Positions 1-10,080 of a DNA stretch of 64,000 nucleotides are shown here, piece by piece. Under the pieces are notes generated by a model that ran no database searches, was not told the DNA's origin, and worked only from the letters and a program-made list of their open reading frames with translations. The position numbers were made by a program, and so were the translations under genes. The number at the start of each line of letters is the position of its first letter. The stretch's first letter is position 1. Source of the stretch: Aliikangiella sp965214955. Its GTDB lineage: Bacteria > Pseudomonadota > Gammaproteobacteria > Enterobacterales > Kangiellaceae. The stretch covers positions 1,240,001-1,304,000 of the forward strand of contig CBDCCU010000009.1 of the NCBI GenBank assembly GCA_965214955.1, in the 5' to 3' direction.

Positions 1-1
1 C

Positions 2-2371
2 TCGGATATTGATTTAATCTTTTTTTACCAAAGTGGTGGACAATCCATAGGGGCTGGCAGAAGTATTGATAATAGCCGGTATTTTCAGAAGCTTGCGGTA
101 TTAATGATAAAGCTACTAGATGAAGTGAGCGAAGATGGCTTTGTGTATCGGGTTGATATGCGGCTTAGACCCTACGGTGATTCTGGTGCTCTTGTAATGA
201 CTCTTTCGCAGGCTGAAGATTATTATCAAGAGCAAGGTCGCGAATGGGAAAGGTTTGCCATGGTAAGAGCAAGAGTGATAACAGGGGCACCTGCAGAGCA
301 AACAGCACTGGTAAAAATTTTACAACCATTTTGTTTTCGCAAGTATATTGACTACGGTGTGATTGATTCTATTCGTAGCATGAAATCAATGATTGTGCGC
401 GAGGTTAATCGTAAAGGATTAACCAACAATATAAAGCTTGGTGCAGGCGGAATTAGAGAAATTGAATTTATTGTGCAAGCATTGCAGCTTATTCAAGGTG
501 GGCGCGACAAACAGTTAACCGAAAAAAATATCTTAACCGTTTTACCATCAATTGTTGCGGCTAAGTTATTACCACAATCAACCTCAGAAATTTTAGCTAA
601 TGCTTACCGATTTTTAAGGCGAATTGAGCATTGCATTCAAGAGCTTGACGAAAAACAAACCCATCAGCTGCCAAGTTCTCAAGCAGAACAAAACATTATT
701 GCTGAGGTTATGGGGTTTGCAGATTGGCATACTTTTACCCAATGCTTACAGCAACACCAAAGCGCGGTTAATTATCACTTTAGTGAGCTACTAGGAGAAG
801 AGAGAAATCGCGCAGTGACTCAAGATGATTTTTATCAATCGCTGTTTGAAGGACATATTAATGCCAAGCAGTTGAGTGAAAAAGTTACCGCCGAATGCAA
901 CAAATCTTATAGCGCAGAAGAGGCTACTCAGTTTTTAGAGCGGCTTAATGCTTTTGTTACTAGCTCACAGGTAATCAGTTTAAGTGCGCGCGGTGCCGAG
1001 CGAGTAAAAACTTTTTTTCCTGTATTGCTTTCAGCTTGTTTAAAAATGCCTGAGCCACAAGTTGCGTTAAATCGTACTTTAATCATTATTCAAGCCATTC
1101 TTAAACGCACCGCTTATTTAGATTTATTAAGCGAAAATCAGCCCATTTTGTTTCATTTAGTGGAACTTGCAAGTAAGAGTGAATGGATTGTAAAGCGATT
1201 ATCAGAGCATCCCATTTTATTTGATGAGCTGCTTTATCCCAATAGTTTATACGCACCTTTGCAATCGGCTGATTTAGAGTCAGAGTTGCGACAAAGTTTA
1301 CTAAGAGTTTCTAATAATGATGAAGAAGATCTACTTGATAGTTTGCGAGCTTTTAAACAAATTAATGAGCTAAGGGTAGCGGCTGCCTTACTAGCCGAGC
1401 GTTTAAGTATTTCGCAAGTAAGCCGTTATTTAAGCGAGTTGGCTCAGGTGATTTTAAATATTGCTATAGAGCTAGCATGGAAAATGATTACCCCAAAGCA
1501 TGGTAAACCGCAGTCATTAGCTGATGGTGATGGTAATAGTCTTAGTGATAGCGATTTTGGCTTTGCGGTGATTGGTTATGGCAAACTTGGCGGCATGGAA
1601 TTAGGTTTTGGCTCTGATTTAGATTTGGTGTTTTTATTTAATCAGCCAGTTGATGAATCAACCAATGGTAAACGATCACTCAACAATAGCCGTTTTTATA
1701 CGCGGCTTGCTCAAAAACTTATTCATATATTGTCCACCCGCACCAATTTGGGCTTGCTTTATGAGGTTGATATGCGTTTGCGTCCATCGGGCGCATCGGG
1801 GCTTTTGGTTAGCCATATTGAGGCTTACCAAGAATATCAAATGGAATCTGCTTGGACATGGGAGCATCAAGCGCTCATTAGAGCGCGTTTTGTTGCAGGT
1901 GATTATAAGTTATTACCTGAATTTGAAGCCGCCAGAAATGCCGCCCTTAAAAAATCTCGCGACCTTAGCCAGCTAAAACAAGATGTGATTGATATGCGAG
2001 CAAAAATGCGCCAGCAGCTCGAAGTGAAAGCCGCAGGAAAAATCGACCTAAAACAAGGTCAGGGCGGGTTAGTCGATATTGAGTTTTTAGCTCAATATTT
2101 ATGTTTGAGCTATCAAGGTGATAAAACTATTCCTTATGCCACAACCGATTGTTTAAAGTTTTGCATTGATGAAAACTTAATCAAACAGTCCGATGCCAAC
2201 AGTTTGATTAAAAATTATCGCATTTTTAGAAATAGACTAAATGAAAATGCACTGTTGGCAGAAGGTGAGCTAGTGGAAGATAAGTTAGCAGCAAGTGAGA
2301 GCCTTATTAACAATATGCAAGCCGTTTTTACTATTTGGGAAACCCTGCTGTTAAACATTAGAAAACAATAA
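2..2371 (+). CDS. glnE: Bifunctional glutamine synthetase adenylyltransferase/deadenylase, 3' part
   Basis: The reading frame is open from the left edge, so the gene enters from outside the window and about 790 C-terminal codons are present. GlnE adds AMP to, and removes it from, glutamine synthetase, tuning nitrogen assimilation in the cytoplasm. The family has two nucleotidyltransferase halves, each with a GSDxDL motif. The first (SDIDLIF) sits at the very start of the window and belongs to the deadenylating half. The second (GSDLDLVF, near codon 537 of the visible part) belongs to the adenylylating half. Both are followed by the expected VDMRLRP motif. No internal break is visible. The ATG at 104 is internal and not a start. 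The following small gene begins 75 bases downstream in the same direction. Confidence 0.96.
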   Translation, partial: SDIDLIFFYQSGGQSIGAGRSIDNSRYFQKLAVLMIKLLDEVSEDGFVYRVDMRLRPYGDSGALVMTLSQAEDYYQEQGREWERFAMVRARVITGAPAEQTALVKILQPFCFRKYIDYGVIDSIRSMKSMIVREVNRKGLTNNIKLGAGGIREIEFIVQALQLIQGGRDKQLTEKNILTVLPSIVAAKLLPQSTSEILANAYRFLRRIEHCIQELDEKQTHQLPSSQAEQNIIAEVMGFADWHTFTQCLQQHQSAVNYHFSELLGEERNRAVTQDDFYQSLFEGHINAKQLSEKVTAECNKSYSAEEATQFLERLNAFVTSSQVISLSARGAERVKTFFPVLLSACLKMPEPQVALNRTLIIIQAILKRTAYLDLLSENQPILFHLVELASKSEWIVKRLSEHPILFDELLYPNSLYAPLQSADLESELRQSLLRVSNNDEEDLLDSLRAFKQINELRVAAALLAERLSISQVSRYLSELAQVILNIAIELAWKMITPKHGKPQSLADGDGNSLSDSDFGFAVIGYGKLGGMELGFGSDLDLVFLFNQPVDESTNGKRSLNNSRFYTRLAQKLIHILSTRTNLGLLYEVDMRLRPSGASGLLVSHIEAYQEYQMESAWTWEHQALIRARFVAGDYKLLPEFEAARNAALKKSRDLSQLKQDVIDMRAKMRQQLEVKAAGKIDLKQGQGGLVDIEFLAQYLCLSYQGDKTIPYATTDCLKFCIDENLIKQSDANSLIKNYRIFRNRLNENALLAEGELVEDKLAASESLINNMQAVFTIWETLLLNIRKQ

Positions 2372-2446
2372 ATTTTCAATGCAACTTAATAACAATTACA
2401 CTAAACTTAGCAATATAAAAAGAAGAGATTACTAGGCAGAAAAGTT

Positions 2447-2641
2447 ATGACTAATACCGCTCAGGCAGATTTACAAGATTCACAAAATGTGATTATGGTT
2501 AATTCTGAACAATCTTCGGTGTGCTGTCCTCCTAAAGAACAAGCTCATTGGAATCAACATCCTCGGGTTTACCTAGATTTATCATCACAAGATCAAGTGA
2601 GCTGTCCTTATTGTGGTAATCAATTTCAACGGCAAAAATAG
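2447..2641 (+). CDS. Small zinc-finger domain protein (zf-CHCC type)
   Basis: This is a 64-residue protein. Its C-terminal half carries the pattern of the zf-CHCC family: a conserved HWNQHPRVYLDL stretch followed by CPYCGNQF. The two cysteines of CPYC plus an upstream Cys/His probably bind one zinc ion. Relatives are short soluble bacterial proteins related to the mammalian 13-kDa complex I subunit; their bacterial role is not established. A tandem Cys pair (SVCCPP) lies near residue 24. The start is the ATG at 2447; a purine-rich AGAAAAG precedes it. The next 236 bases to the efflux operon hold no gene I can support. Confidence 0.85.
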   Translation: MTNTAQADLQDSQNVIMVNSEQSSVCCPPKEQAHWNQHPRVYLDLSSQDQVSCPYCGNQFQRQK

Positions 2642-2877
2642 TATTTTAACCAAGTTTCAATATTTGTTTACATTCAATAATTTTCGTTACATTTAACTTG
2701 CGGCATTATTAGTTTTCATCAGGCAAAATATGCCCTGCTATGTTAATTTCTATGATCTATCCTTAATCATGACTAAAGCTAATATTTCGCTTAGTAAACT
2801 GATCGAGTAAATAATGCTCTGATCGGGCAGAAGTATTACTACGTACAATATTCAATACCATATATCCTGAGGCTAAT

Positions 2878-4152
2878 ATGACCCGTAAAAAGTCAATTCT
2901 TGTTGGAGTTTTAATTATTGTTGCAACTGTTGGCGCTATTGCTGCAATGATTGCGGCTAAACCTAAGCCACCTAAAAAACCAGTTAATAATATTGCACCA
3001 ATGGTCGAAGTTTTTCAGCCGTCAGCAGAAAGGATCGTGTTTGAGGTTGAAGCCCATGGTGTGGTTTCACCCAGAACCGAAACAACATTAGTGTCGGAAG
3101 TTGCAGGGGTGGTTGAAAAAGTATCGAATAAATTTGTAGTGGGTGGCTATTTTAAGCAAGGGGAAGTGCTGCTAGAGATTGACCCTACCGAATATCAAGT
3201 GGGTGTAGAGCAAGCCAAAGCGCGTTTAGCTAGTCAAAAAGCTAAATATTTACAAGAACAAGCCAAGGCCGAGCAAGCCGAAAAAGAATGGGAGCTTACC
3301 GGGCGCTCAAAAGATAAAGCCCCCATTTTAGCTTTAAGAAAACCTTTTTTACTTGAAGCCAAAGCCAATATGGAGTCTGCCGAGGCCGACTTGAAAAAAG
3401 CTCAGCAAAAACTCGACCGCACCATTATTCGTGCGCCTTATGATGGCATGGTTAAAGAAAAACGCTCGGATATTGGTCAATTTGTAGCTATAGGTACGCA
3501 GCTAGGTGTGACCTTTGCCATTGATTATGCCGAAGTTAGGTTGCCGCTTACCGATACCGACTTAGCCTATATTAACGAGCCTAACTGGTCATCACAGCAA
3601 ACATCACCAGTGACTTTAACTGCCAATTATGCGGGTAAAAAACAGCAGTGGATGGGTGAGTTGGTTCGCATGGAAGGTACGGTTGATATGCAAAGCCGTG
3701 TGCATTATGCGGTAGTAAAAATTGCCGATCCATACAGCATTCTCAACACTAATACTCATACTAATATTCGTACTAATACTCATAGTGTTCCTTTAAAAAT
3801 GGGCACTTTTGTTACCGCTAAAATTGAAGGCAAGGCCGAAGATAATTTAATGCGCTTGCCAAGAGAAGCCTTTGATAGCTTGTCGTCGGTGATTGTTAGT
3901 GATGCGAATAAAAAGCTTCAAATTAGAGAAATAGAAGTGGTTAGAGCCGATGCCGATTTTGTCTATGTGCGATCTGGATTAACGAAAGGCGATAGAATTG
4001 TTTTAACGTCTATTCCTTCCCCTGTAAAAGGTATGTCGCTGAGGGTTTCTGGAGAAGATAATCAGGCGGGCAAAAAATCAATAGTAAAGCCCGAGCAAGA
4101 CAAAGCCATGTTAGCGCATAAAAATAATGCTCAACAAGCTGAGCAGCAATAA
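2878..4152 (+). CDS. RND efflux periplasmic adaptor (membrane fusion protein)
   Basis: This 424-residue protein has an N-terminal membrane anchor (about residues 6-28) and no lipobox cysteine, so it is probably anchored by the uncleaved helix. A lipoyl/barrel-sandwich half (GVVSPRTETTLVSEVAGVV), a Lys/Ala/Glu-rich coiled-coil hairpin (about residues 95-175) and the second lipoyl half with the IRAPYDGMV signature follow. This is the standard HlyD/AcrA-type layout. It should link the inner-membrane pump encoded next to an outer-membrane channel; no TolC gene is present in the window. A short run encoding NTNTHTNIRTNTHS interrupts the beta domain and looks like a small repeat expansion (about 3748-3786). 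CTGAGG precedes the ATG. Confidence 0.92.
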   Translation: MTRKKSILVGVLIIVATVGAIAAMIAAKPKPPKKPVNNIAPMVEVFQPSAERIVFEVEAHGVVSPRTETTLVSEVAGVVEKVSNKFVVGGYFKQGEVLLEIDPTEYQVGVEQAKARLASQKAKYLQEQAKAEQAEKEWELTGRSKDKAPILALRKPFLLEAKANMESAEADLKKAQQKLDRTIIRAPYDGMVKEKRSDIGQFVAIGTQLGVTFAIDYAEVRLPLTDTDLAYINEPNWSSQQTSPVTLTANYAGKKQQWMGELVRMEGTVDMQSRVHYAVVKIADPYSILNTNTHTNIRTNTHSVPLKMGTFVTAKIEGKAEDNLMRLPREAFDSLSSVIVSDANKKLQIREIEVVRADADFVYVRSGLTKGDRIVLTSIPSPVKGMSLRVSGEDNQAGKKSIVKPEQDKAMLAHKNNAQQAEQQ

Positions 4153-4176
4153 GCCATTGCTGAATAGGAGAAATTT

Positions 4177-7100
4177 ATGAGTATTAATGATCTTTCAAGC
4201 TCAGTAAAACAACCATCTCAACCAGAAAGACAAACGGGAATTATCGCTTGGTTTGCACGCAATTCAGTTGCCGCAAACCTGCTGATGTTATTTATTATTA
4301 TTGGCGGCATTATTTCTTATCAAATGATGACCAAAAGAATGCAGCCCGACATTCAGCCCAATATGGTTAGAGTTACTGTGCCTTATCTAGGTGCCGCCCC
4401 CGAAGAAGTTGAACAAAGCGTTATTATTAAAATTGAAGAAGCCATTCAAGATGTAAAAGGTATTAAACGGGTAAACGCAACGGCCAGCGAAGGAGCTGGA
4501 ACGGTTGTTATTGAGCTTAATAACGACATAGATCTTGGTGAAGCACTCAACGAAATTAAAATTAATATTGATAGCATTTCTACTTTTCCTAGTGAAACCG
4601 AAAAACCGGTAATTGCCAAGGTTGAATTTTCGCAAGCGGTTGTTTGGCTCAGTGTGTTTGGTGATATGGACAGGCGCACAAGGCAGAATATTGCTCAAGA
4701 AGTGCGCGATGAGCTTATGGCGGTTAAAGCGGTAAATAAAGCTAATTTAATGGGGAGTCGTCCTTTTGAAATTGCGGTAGAAGTTTCTGATGCTTCATTA
4801 AGAGAATACGGTATTACCATGAGTGAAATTGCCAATAAAATTAGGCAGTTTTCTATTGATTTGCCCGGCGGTGAAATTAAAGCGGCAGGCGGAGATATTC
4901 GCTTAAGAACGTTGGGGCAAGCTTACAGCGAAATTGATTTTGCCAATTTGGTTTTGCGTACTAACTCTGATGGTACTAGGTTGCTTTTAAGTGATATTGC
5001 TACGATTCGAGATGGATTTGTTGAGTCTGACGGTTACGCTAACTTTAATGGCAAGCGCACTTCGGTAATTCAAGTTCAGTCGCTAGGTGAGCAAAACGAT
5101 TTAGAGATCTCTGAGGCGGTACACAAATATGTTAAGGAAAAAAATCAAACATTGCCAGAAGGTGTGCAGCTACAACTTTGGGGAGATGGTGCGGTTTATT
5201 TACAGCAGCGACTCGATATGATGTTTGACAATATGCTAATGGGTGTAGTGCTTGTTTTTATTTTATTGTCATTATTTTTAAGAATGAAGGTAGCACTTTG
5301 GGTATTAGTGGGAATTCCCATTTGCTTTTTTGGTGCATTTTTAATGATGGATAAACTGGGACCAATTTCTACTAACATAAATTTCTTAAGTTTATTTGGT
5401 TTAATTTTGGTGCTAGGAATAGTGGTTGATGATGCCATTATTATTGGCGAAAGTGTTTATTCGGAAATTAAGAAAAAAGGCCACAACATTGAAAATGTAA
5501 TTATTGGCGCAAAAAAAGTAGCGGTGCCAGCGACATTTGGCGTATTAACCACCATTGCCGCCTTTGCGCCTTTGCTCACTTTAGACTTTATGTTTGCGCC
5601 ATTTTTTGAAGCCATTGCGGTTGTGGTTATTCTTTGTTTAATTTTTTCACTGATTGAATCTAAGTGGATTTTGCCTGCTCATCTAGCCCACATGAATTAT
5701 GATGTTTATGATGAAAAAAAGGCCAATTGGTTAGGCAAAGCGCAACATGCAACCCGTGAAAGTATGGAAAACTTTGCTAAAAATACTTATCGTCCTTTCT
5801 TAGAAAAAGTGGTTAAGCATAGAGTATTATCGTTAGTTAGTTTTTTTATGCTGCTGTTTTTGTCGATAGGTTTTGTTGCTTCGGGCTTGGTAAAAGTAGA
5901 GCCTTTTCCAACTATTCCTAGCGATATGCTACAAGCTTCGTTTAGTTTAAATGATGGCTCGCCAATTAAAAAGCGCGACGAAATGATCAAGCGCATTGAA
6001 GCGGCAGTCAATGAAGTTGATCAAGATATGTTAGTGCGTAATAACGGGCAAAATATGGCGTTGCACTCTCTTTCTTATACCAACAGTGATATTAGTGGCG
6101 CGGTTTTATTAGAGCTAACAAAAGGCGAAACTAGAGAAGTAGACTCTAATCAATTTTTACTCGCTTGGCGTGAAAAAGTCGGTGAAATTCCTGGTCTTAA
6201 AGAGCTTCGTTTTCAATCTTTAATGGGACCTGGTGGTGATGCAGGAATTGGCTTTAGATTAGTTGGAACTGACTATGAAAATTTAGAAAAAGCTTCTAAT
6301 GAATTGCAAAACAAACTAAAAGAATATGATGGTGTTTTTGATATTCGTACATCTAATAGTGCAGGTAATCAAGAAATTGAATTATCGCTTAAACCTAGCG
6401 CCGATACCTTAGGTATTACTTTAACGGATCTTGGACGACAAGTCCGCCAAGCTTTTTTTGGCGAAGAAGCCCAGCGCATTCAACGCGGCAAAAACGAAAT
6501 TAAAGTAATGATCCGCTACCCCAAAGAAGACAGGCGCTCTATTGCTAATTTAGAAGAAATGAGAATTAGAACCCCAAATGGAAATTGGGTGCCTTTTTCG
6601 TCGGTTGCAGAGTTTAAAATGGGTGAAGGTGTTTCTTCAATACAACGTGAAGATCGCAAACGTGCGGTTTCTGTTTTTGCCGATTTCGATCCCGAAAAAG
6701 TTCAATCATCACTGGTTACCGATGAAATTCGCAATGAATTTATTCCGCAACTTGTAAGCAAATACCCCGGGGTAAAATCGGAGCTAAGTGGGCAAAGCAA
6801 AGAGGTTGGAGAGTTAATTAACGAAGTTGTTCGCTCTTTAGCCGTTGCCTTTATATTTATTTATATTTTGCTCGCTATTCCGCTTAAATCTTACATTCAA
6901 CCCATTATGGTAATGTCAGTTATTCCTTTTGGTTTTATTGGCGCTATTGTTGGGCATTTAATCTTTGGCAAAAGTTTTAACATGATGTCATTTTTTGGGA
7001 TCATTGCTTTAGCGGGGGTAGTGGTTAACGATAGTTTAATAATGGTTGAATTTGTTAACCGCGCAAGGCGTGAAGGTTTGTCATTGTTAGATGCTGTTTT

Positions 7101-7383
7101 ACAAGCGGGTACTCAGCGCTTTAGAGCCATAATGTTAACCTCGCTCACTACATTTTTTGGATTATTCCCAATAATGTTTGAAACCAGCTTGCAAGCTCAA
7201 GTGGTTATTCCAATGGCGCTATCCTTAGCTTTTGGTATTTTATTTGCCACGGTAATTACCTTGCTATTGATCCCCTGCCTATACATGATTTTAGAAGATG
7301 TTAAAGGCTTCTTTAGGCGTTTAATTGATGGAATGCTAGGGCGTAATGAAGAGCCTAGAAGAGCTGTTATTGAAAGAAATTAA
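4177..7383 (+). CDS. RND-family multidrug efflux permease (HAE-1/AcrB-like)
   Basis: This 1068-residue inner-membrane pump begins 24 bases after the adaptor gene and is preceded by a good ribosome site (TAGGAG), so the two form an operon. Features seen: TM1 near residues 25-45; a large periplasmic loop with the PYLGAAPEEVEQSV stretch typical of the family; a block of helices from about residue 345; the GIVVDDAI motif near residue 415, whose adjacent acidic residues carry the proton relay; a second periplasmic loop; and a C-terminal helix block with AGVVVNDSLIMVEF. Length is normal for the family. Drug substrates cannot be inferred. No dedicated regulator gene lies beside the pair. Confidence 0.94.
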   Translation: MSINDLSSSVKQPSQPERQTGIIAWFARNSVAANLLMLFIIIGGIISYQMMTKRMQPDIQPNMVRVTVPYLGAAPEEVEQSVIIKIEEAIQDVKGIKRVNATASEGAGTVVIELNNDIDLGEALNEIKINIDSISTFPSETEKPVIAKVEFSQAVVWLSVFGDMDRRTRQNIAQEVRDELMAVKAVNKANLMGSRPFEIAVEVSDASLREYGITMSEIANKIRQFSIDLPGGEIKAAGGDIRLRTLGQAYSEIDFANLVLRTNSDGTRLLLSDIATIRDGFVESDGYANFNGKRTSVIQVQSLGEQNDLEISEAVHKYVKEKNQTLPEGVQLQLWGDGAVYLQQRLDMMFDNMLMGVVLVFILLSLFLRMKVALWVLVGIPICFFGAFLMMDKLGPISTNINFLSLFGLILVLGIVVDDAIIIGESVYSEIKKKGHNIENVIIGAKKVAVPATFGVLTTIAAFAPLLTLDFMFAPFFEAIAVVVILCLIFSLIESKWILPAHLAHMNYDVYDEKKANWLGKAQHATRESMENFAKNTYRPFLEKVVKHRVLSLVSFFMLLFLSIGFVASGLVKVEPFPTIPSDMLQASFSLNDGSPIKKRDEMIKRIEAAVNEVDQDMLVRNNGQNMALHSLSYTNSDISGAVLLELTKGETREVDSNQFLLAWREKVGEIPGLKELRFQSLMGPGGDAGIGFRLVGTDYENLEKASNELQNKLKEYDGVFDIRTSNSAGNQEIELSLKPSADTLGITLTDLGRQVRQAFFGEEAQRIQRGKNEIKVMIRYPKEDRRSIANLEEMRIRTPNGNWVPFSSVAEFKMGEGVSSIQREDRKRAVSVFADFDPEKVQSSLVTDEIRNEFIPQLVSKYPGVKSELSGQSKEVGELINEVVRSLAVAFIFIYILLAIPLKSYIQPIMVMSVIPFGFIGAIVGHLIFGKSFNMMSFFGIIALAGVVVNDSLIMVEFVNRARREGLSLLDAVLQAGTQRFRAIMLTSLTTFFGLFPIMFETSLQAQVVIPMALSLAFGILFATVITLLLIPCLYMILEDVKGFFRRLIDGMLGRNEEPRRAVIERN

Positions 7384-7415
7384 TGCCGTCTAAACTCCAC
7401 TTAAACCCCACCTAG

Positions 7416-7438
7416 CCTCCCCTTGAAAAAAGGGGAGG
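7416..7438. terminator. Hairpin after the RND operon
   Basis: CCTCCCC and GGGGAGG form a perfect 7-bp stem around a TTGAAAAAA loop, 33 bases after the permease stop. It could act as a terminator between the convergent RND operon and the HDOD gene. However, no run of T follows on the plus strand, and the sequence is also the first member of a tandem repeat, so its role is uncertain. Confidence 0.4.
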
Positions 7439-7600
7439 GATGATGTGTTTAACCTTGAAAAAAGGTGAGGGATGATGTGTTTAACCTTGAAAAAAGGGGA
7501 GGGGTGGTGTGTTTATCCTTGAAAAAGGGTGAGAGTTGAAGTGTTATTCTTGAAAAAATAGGAGAGTATGTGTTTATCTTTGAAAAAAAGGGAAGGGATC
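7421..7600. repeat. Six ~32-bp degenerate tandem repeats
   Basis: Units begin at 7421, 7453, 7485, 7517, 7549 and 7578, with periods of 32, 32, 32, 32 and 29 bases. The core reads CCTTGAAAAAAGGGGAGGG followed by a TGATGTGTTTA tail. The first units are nearly identical and later ones drift, as expected for expansion by slippage or unequal crossing-over. The array fills the whole gap between two convergent genes. It has no coding potential that I can see. Confidence 0.9.
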
Positions 7601-7609
7601 ACCTAGTTA

Positions 7610-9292
7610 TCATTTTTTTGTGCTATTAAATAACGCAATTCCTTTGGTAATGGCTAGTAACAATTGTTTTAAAGCCTGAATTTTTTGTTTAGAAAAATAT
7701 TCAGGTTTATTGCTGTCAATATAAATTAAAGCAACAACTTTGCTGCTGGGTTTAACCGAAAAGAAAATAAACTGCTCGGTATTTTTTTGAATCGCAATAG
7801 GCAGTTTCAGCCAACTATTTTTATTTTTTATTTTATCAATTTTCATAAAAGCACCTTGCTCAATAAATTTGATTAATGGCGTTGGTGACGAATATGAAAA
7901 ATCAGGTCTTACTTTTTCTTGTTTGTTTTTACTTAATGCAAGTTTTGTTTCTGCTAATTTCGCCTTGGGGTTTATGGTTAAAAATGATGCGCGATTATAT
8001 CCAAGGTTTTCAATAATGGCTTTTAAGCCAAACTGAACGAGTGCTAAGGTACTATTAAATTCTTGTGCTTTTTGGGTAAGTTTAATAATTATAGGGCGAA
8101 TGTCGGATGGTTTTTTTTGTGTTTGTGTATTGAGGTTTGGTTCTGCCTTTAATGGCGCAGCTTTCTTTAAAGGCATAGATGACTCAACAAGCTCAACACT
8201 GCCTTTGGGTTTTTCTTTATTGGTAGAAGTTATCGCTGCTAAGCGTTGCGGTAGCTTTGGTTTATTTGTTGGTGCTGAATTTTTTGACTGAATTACGGTA
8301 GCGTTTTTGCGTTGAGCAATGCGTTTTTTTACGCTACTTTTATCATTAAGCCATGTAGGAAAGTAAGGTTTGCTTGGTAGCATAACCAAAGGTACAGCAG
8401 GGCAAATTAGTGGCGAGTCGGTTAATTGTTTACTTATATTTTCAACCGCTTGATAAACCATTGGACTTAAACTGCCTACAGGGATATTGGTAACTTGCCT
8501 TAATAATTGCTTATGTCGCTCAACACTCTTGTAATGCCACGGTGTGAGTAAAGCTCTTGCAAGACGGTTACATAAAATCACCAGCCATTCTTCTTGCCTG
8601 TGCCATTTTGATAACTCATCAGATTCATCTTTTAACCCTTGCTTGGCATATTGCAATAAAGCTTTGGGGTTTTCGGGTAAGTTTTTAGGGTAAATTTTTG
8701 ACAGTTTTTCGCCCAAATGAAATTTTTGCGCAACATTAATTCGCCACTCTTGTAAATTAAACCCTAATTTAGATTCTTCAAATAGTGATAAATTTTTAGG
8801 TAGTGTTAGTTTTCGATAAAAGATCCGCCACATCGACTTAGGGTGCAAGTGCCAAAGTAGAGTGTCTGGCATTTGGTACATTAAAGCCGTCCATCGTGTG
8901 CTTGATTTACCTAGGCTTTTCTCACCAACAATATGGGCAATTTCAGAAGCCAATAAACTGCTCGATAAAATAAAATTGACTTCATCGGTTAATGGGCTGT
9001 CAGGTGTATTTGATACTGTATTTAATGTTTGCTCTACACCGCCTAAACCAATTGTGCTAAAGGCATGATCAACCGCATAAGGTTGGCTGGCTCGGTTTTT
9101 GGTTCTCTGGTAAGCAATATCTAAAACCGACCAACAAAATATGGGATCTTGCTGATATAGCGGCTTAAAAGAATCTATGGTTGCGGCAGGGCTTTTAACT
9201 AACTCAGACAGCGCCTTAAAAGTTAGTGGTTTAAGCGGCTTTAACTTATACTCTTTGATGTTTTTATCAATTAATGCCTGTGCTTTGCTCAT
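7610..9292 (-). CDS. HDOD-domain protein with C-terminal GAF-like region
   Basis: This 560-residue soluble protein starts with an HDOD-type region (about residues 15-260). The opening helices (FKALSELVKSPAATIDSFKPLYQQDPIFCWSVLDIA) follow the HDOD layout of selecting residues, partners and an internal FSTIGLGGVEQTL helix. A linker rich in Lys, Pro and Ser (about 330-400) leads to a C-terminal segment (about 405-555) resembling a degenerate GAF domain. HDOD proteins are non-catalytic HD-domain relatives used in signalling. No kinase or cyclase motif is visible, so its partner is unknown. It is transcribed convergently with the RND operon and divergently from the methyltransferase gene 49 bases away. 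Confidence 0.75.
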   Translation of the reverse strand: MSKAQALIDKNIKEYKLKPLKPLTFKALSELVKSPAATIDSFKPLYQQDPIFCWSVLDIAYQRTKNRASQPYAVDHAFSTIGLGGVEQTLNTVSNTPDSPLTDEVNFILSSSLLASEIAHIVGEKSLGKSSTRWTALMYQMPDTLLWHLHPKSMWRIFYRKLTLPKNLSLFEESKLGFNLQEWRINVAQKFHLGEKLSKIYPKNLPENPKALLQYAKQGLKDESDELSKWHRQEEWLVILCNRLARALLTPWHYKSVERHKQLLRQVTNIPVGSLSPMVYQAVENISKQLTDSPLICPAVPLVMLPSKPYFPTWLNDKSSVKKRIAQRKNATVIQSKNSAPTNKPKLPQRLAAITSTNKEKPKGSVELVESSMPLKKAAPLKAEPNLNTQTQKKPSDIRPIIIKLTQKAQEFNSTLALVQFGLKAIIENLGYNRASFLTINPKAKLAETKLALSKNKQEKVRPDFSYSSPTPLIKFIEQGAFMKIDKIKNKNSWLKLPIAIQKNTEQFIFFSVKPSSKVVALIYIDSNKPEYFSKQKIQALKQLLLAITKGIALFNSTKK

Positions 9293-9341
9293 TAAGGGTT
9301 TGGTGGTGGTTATTATTTAATAACTAGTATAGTTCAATTTT

Positions 9342-9989
9342 ATGATCGCAAACAATTGTCCACTCTGTTCTTGCCAATCTATTACGGCTTACTATCAAGA
9401 TAAAAAGCGCGACTATCTGCAATGTGAAAATTGTGATTTAGTTTTTGTGCCAAGAGCCTTTCATTTATCTAGCGAGCAAGAATTAGCTGAATATAACAAA
9501 CATCAAAACGACCCTAGAGATAAAGGTTACCGTCAGTTTCTATCTCGCGTGACTAAACCTTTGTTTGCAAGAATAGCGTTATCGGATAAAGGGTTAGATT
9601 TTGGTTGTGGACCTGGACCTGCCATATCAGCAATGGCAAAAGAGCAGGGTATTAAGGTGAATAATTACGACCTATATTATTTTAACCAGCCAAGCCTGCT
9701 AGAAAAACAATACCAATTTATTACCCTAACCGAAGTGATTGAGCATTTAGCTAGCCCAATGCAGGAATTAAGCAAGCTCAACCAAATGCTAGTAGATGGT
9801 GGAATATTAGCAGTAATGACTAAACGAGTGGCTAATTTACAAGCCTTTAAAACTTGGCATTATAAGAATGATCCCACCCATATTAGCTTTTATTCAGAGC
9901 AAACATTTGAATGGATAGCGCAAAAACTCAACTGGCAACTAGAAGTAATAGATAAAGACGTTGTTTTTTTCACCAAGATAGCTAAATAG
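9342..9989 (+). CDS. Zinc-ribbon class I SAM-dependent methyltransferase
   Basis: This 215-residue protein has an N-terminal zinc ribbon with two CxxC pairs (CPLC at residues 6-9 and CENC at 28-31). The Methyltransf_23-like Rossmann fold begins at LDFGCGPG (about residues 86-93, the SAM-binding glycine motif). TLTEVIEHLASP corresponds to the motif after strand 4. The substrate is unknown; relatives with this ribbon act on small metabolites, glycans or RNA. The ATG at 9342 is used because the ribbon starts immediately after it. Confidence 0.85.
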   Translation: MIANNCPLCSCQSITAYYQDKKRDYLQCENCDLVFVPRAFHLSSEQELAEYNKHQNDPRDKGYRQFLSRVTKPLFARIALSDKGLDFGCGPGPAISAMAKEQGIKVNNYDLYYFNQPSLLEKQYQFITLTEVIEHLASPMQELSKLNQMLVDGGILAVMTKRVANLQAFKTWHYKNDPTHISFYSEQTFEWIAQKLNWQLEVIDKDVVFFTKIAK

Positions 9990-10080
9990 GCTTGAATGCA
10001 CAAAAGAATAACCGTAAAATCGCATTCCTTCTTTAATTGGCACCAAGCCAACTGTCAAAGAAGTCACTAAAAGCGAAAAT

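Noticed and set aside
1650..1976. Second long frame inside glnE
   Set aside because: It overlaps the clearly conserved adenylyltransferase domain in another frame and its translation has no domain character.
7384..7609. Small RNA gene in the tandem-repeat gap
   Set aside because: Only the repeat array is visible; no promoter or conserved RNA fold could be supported.
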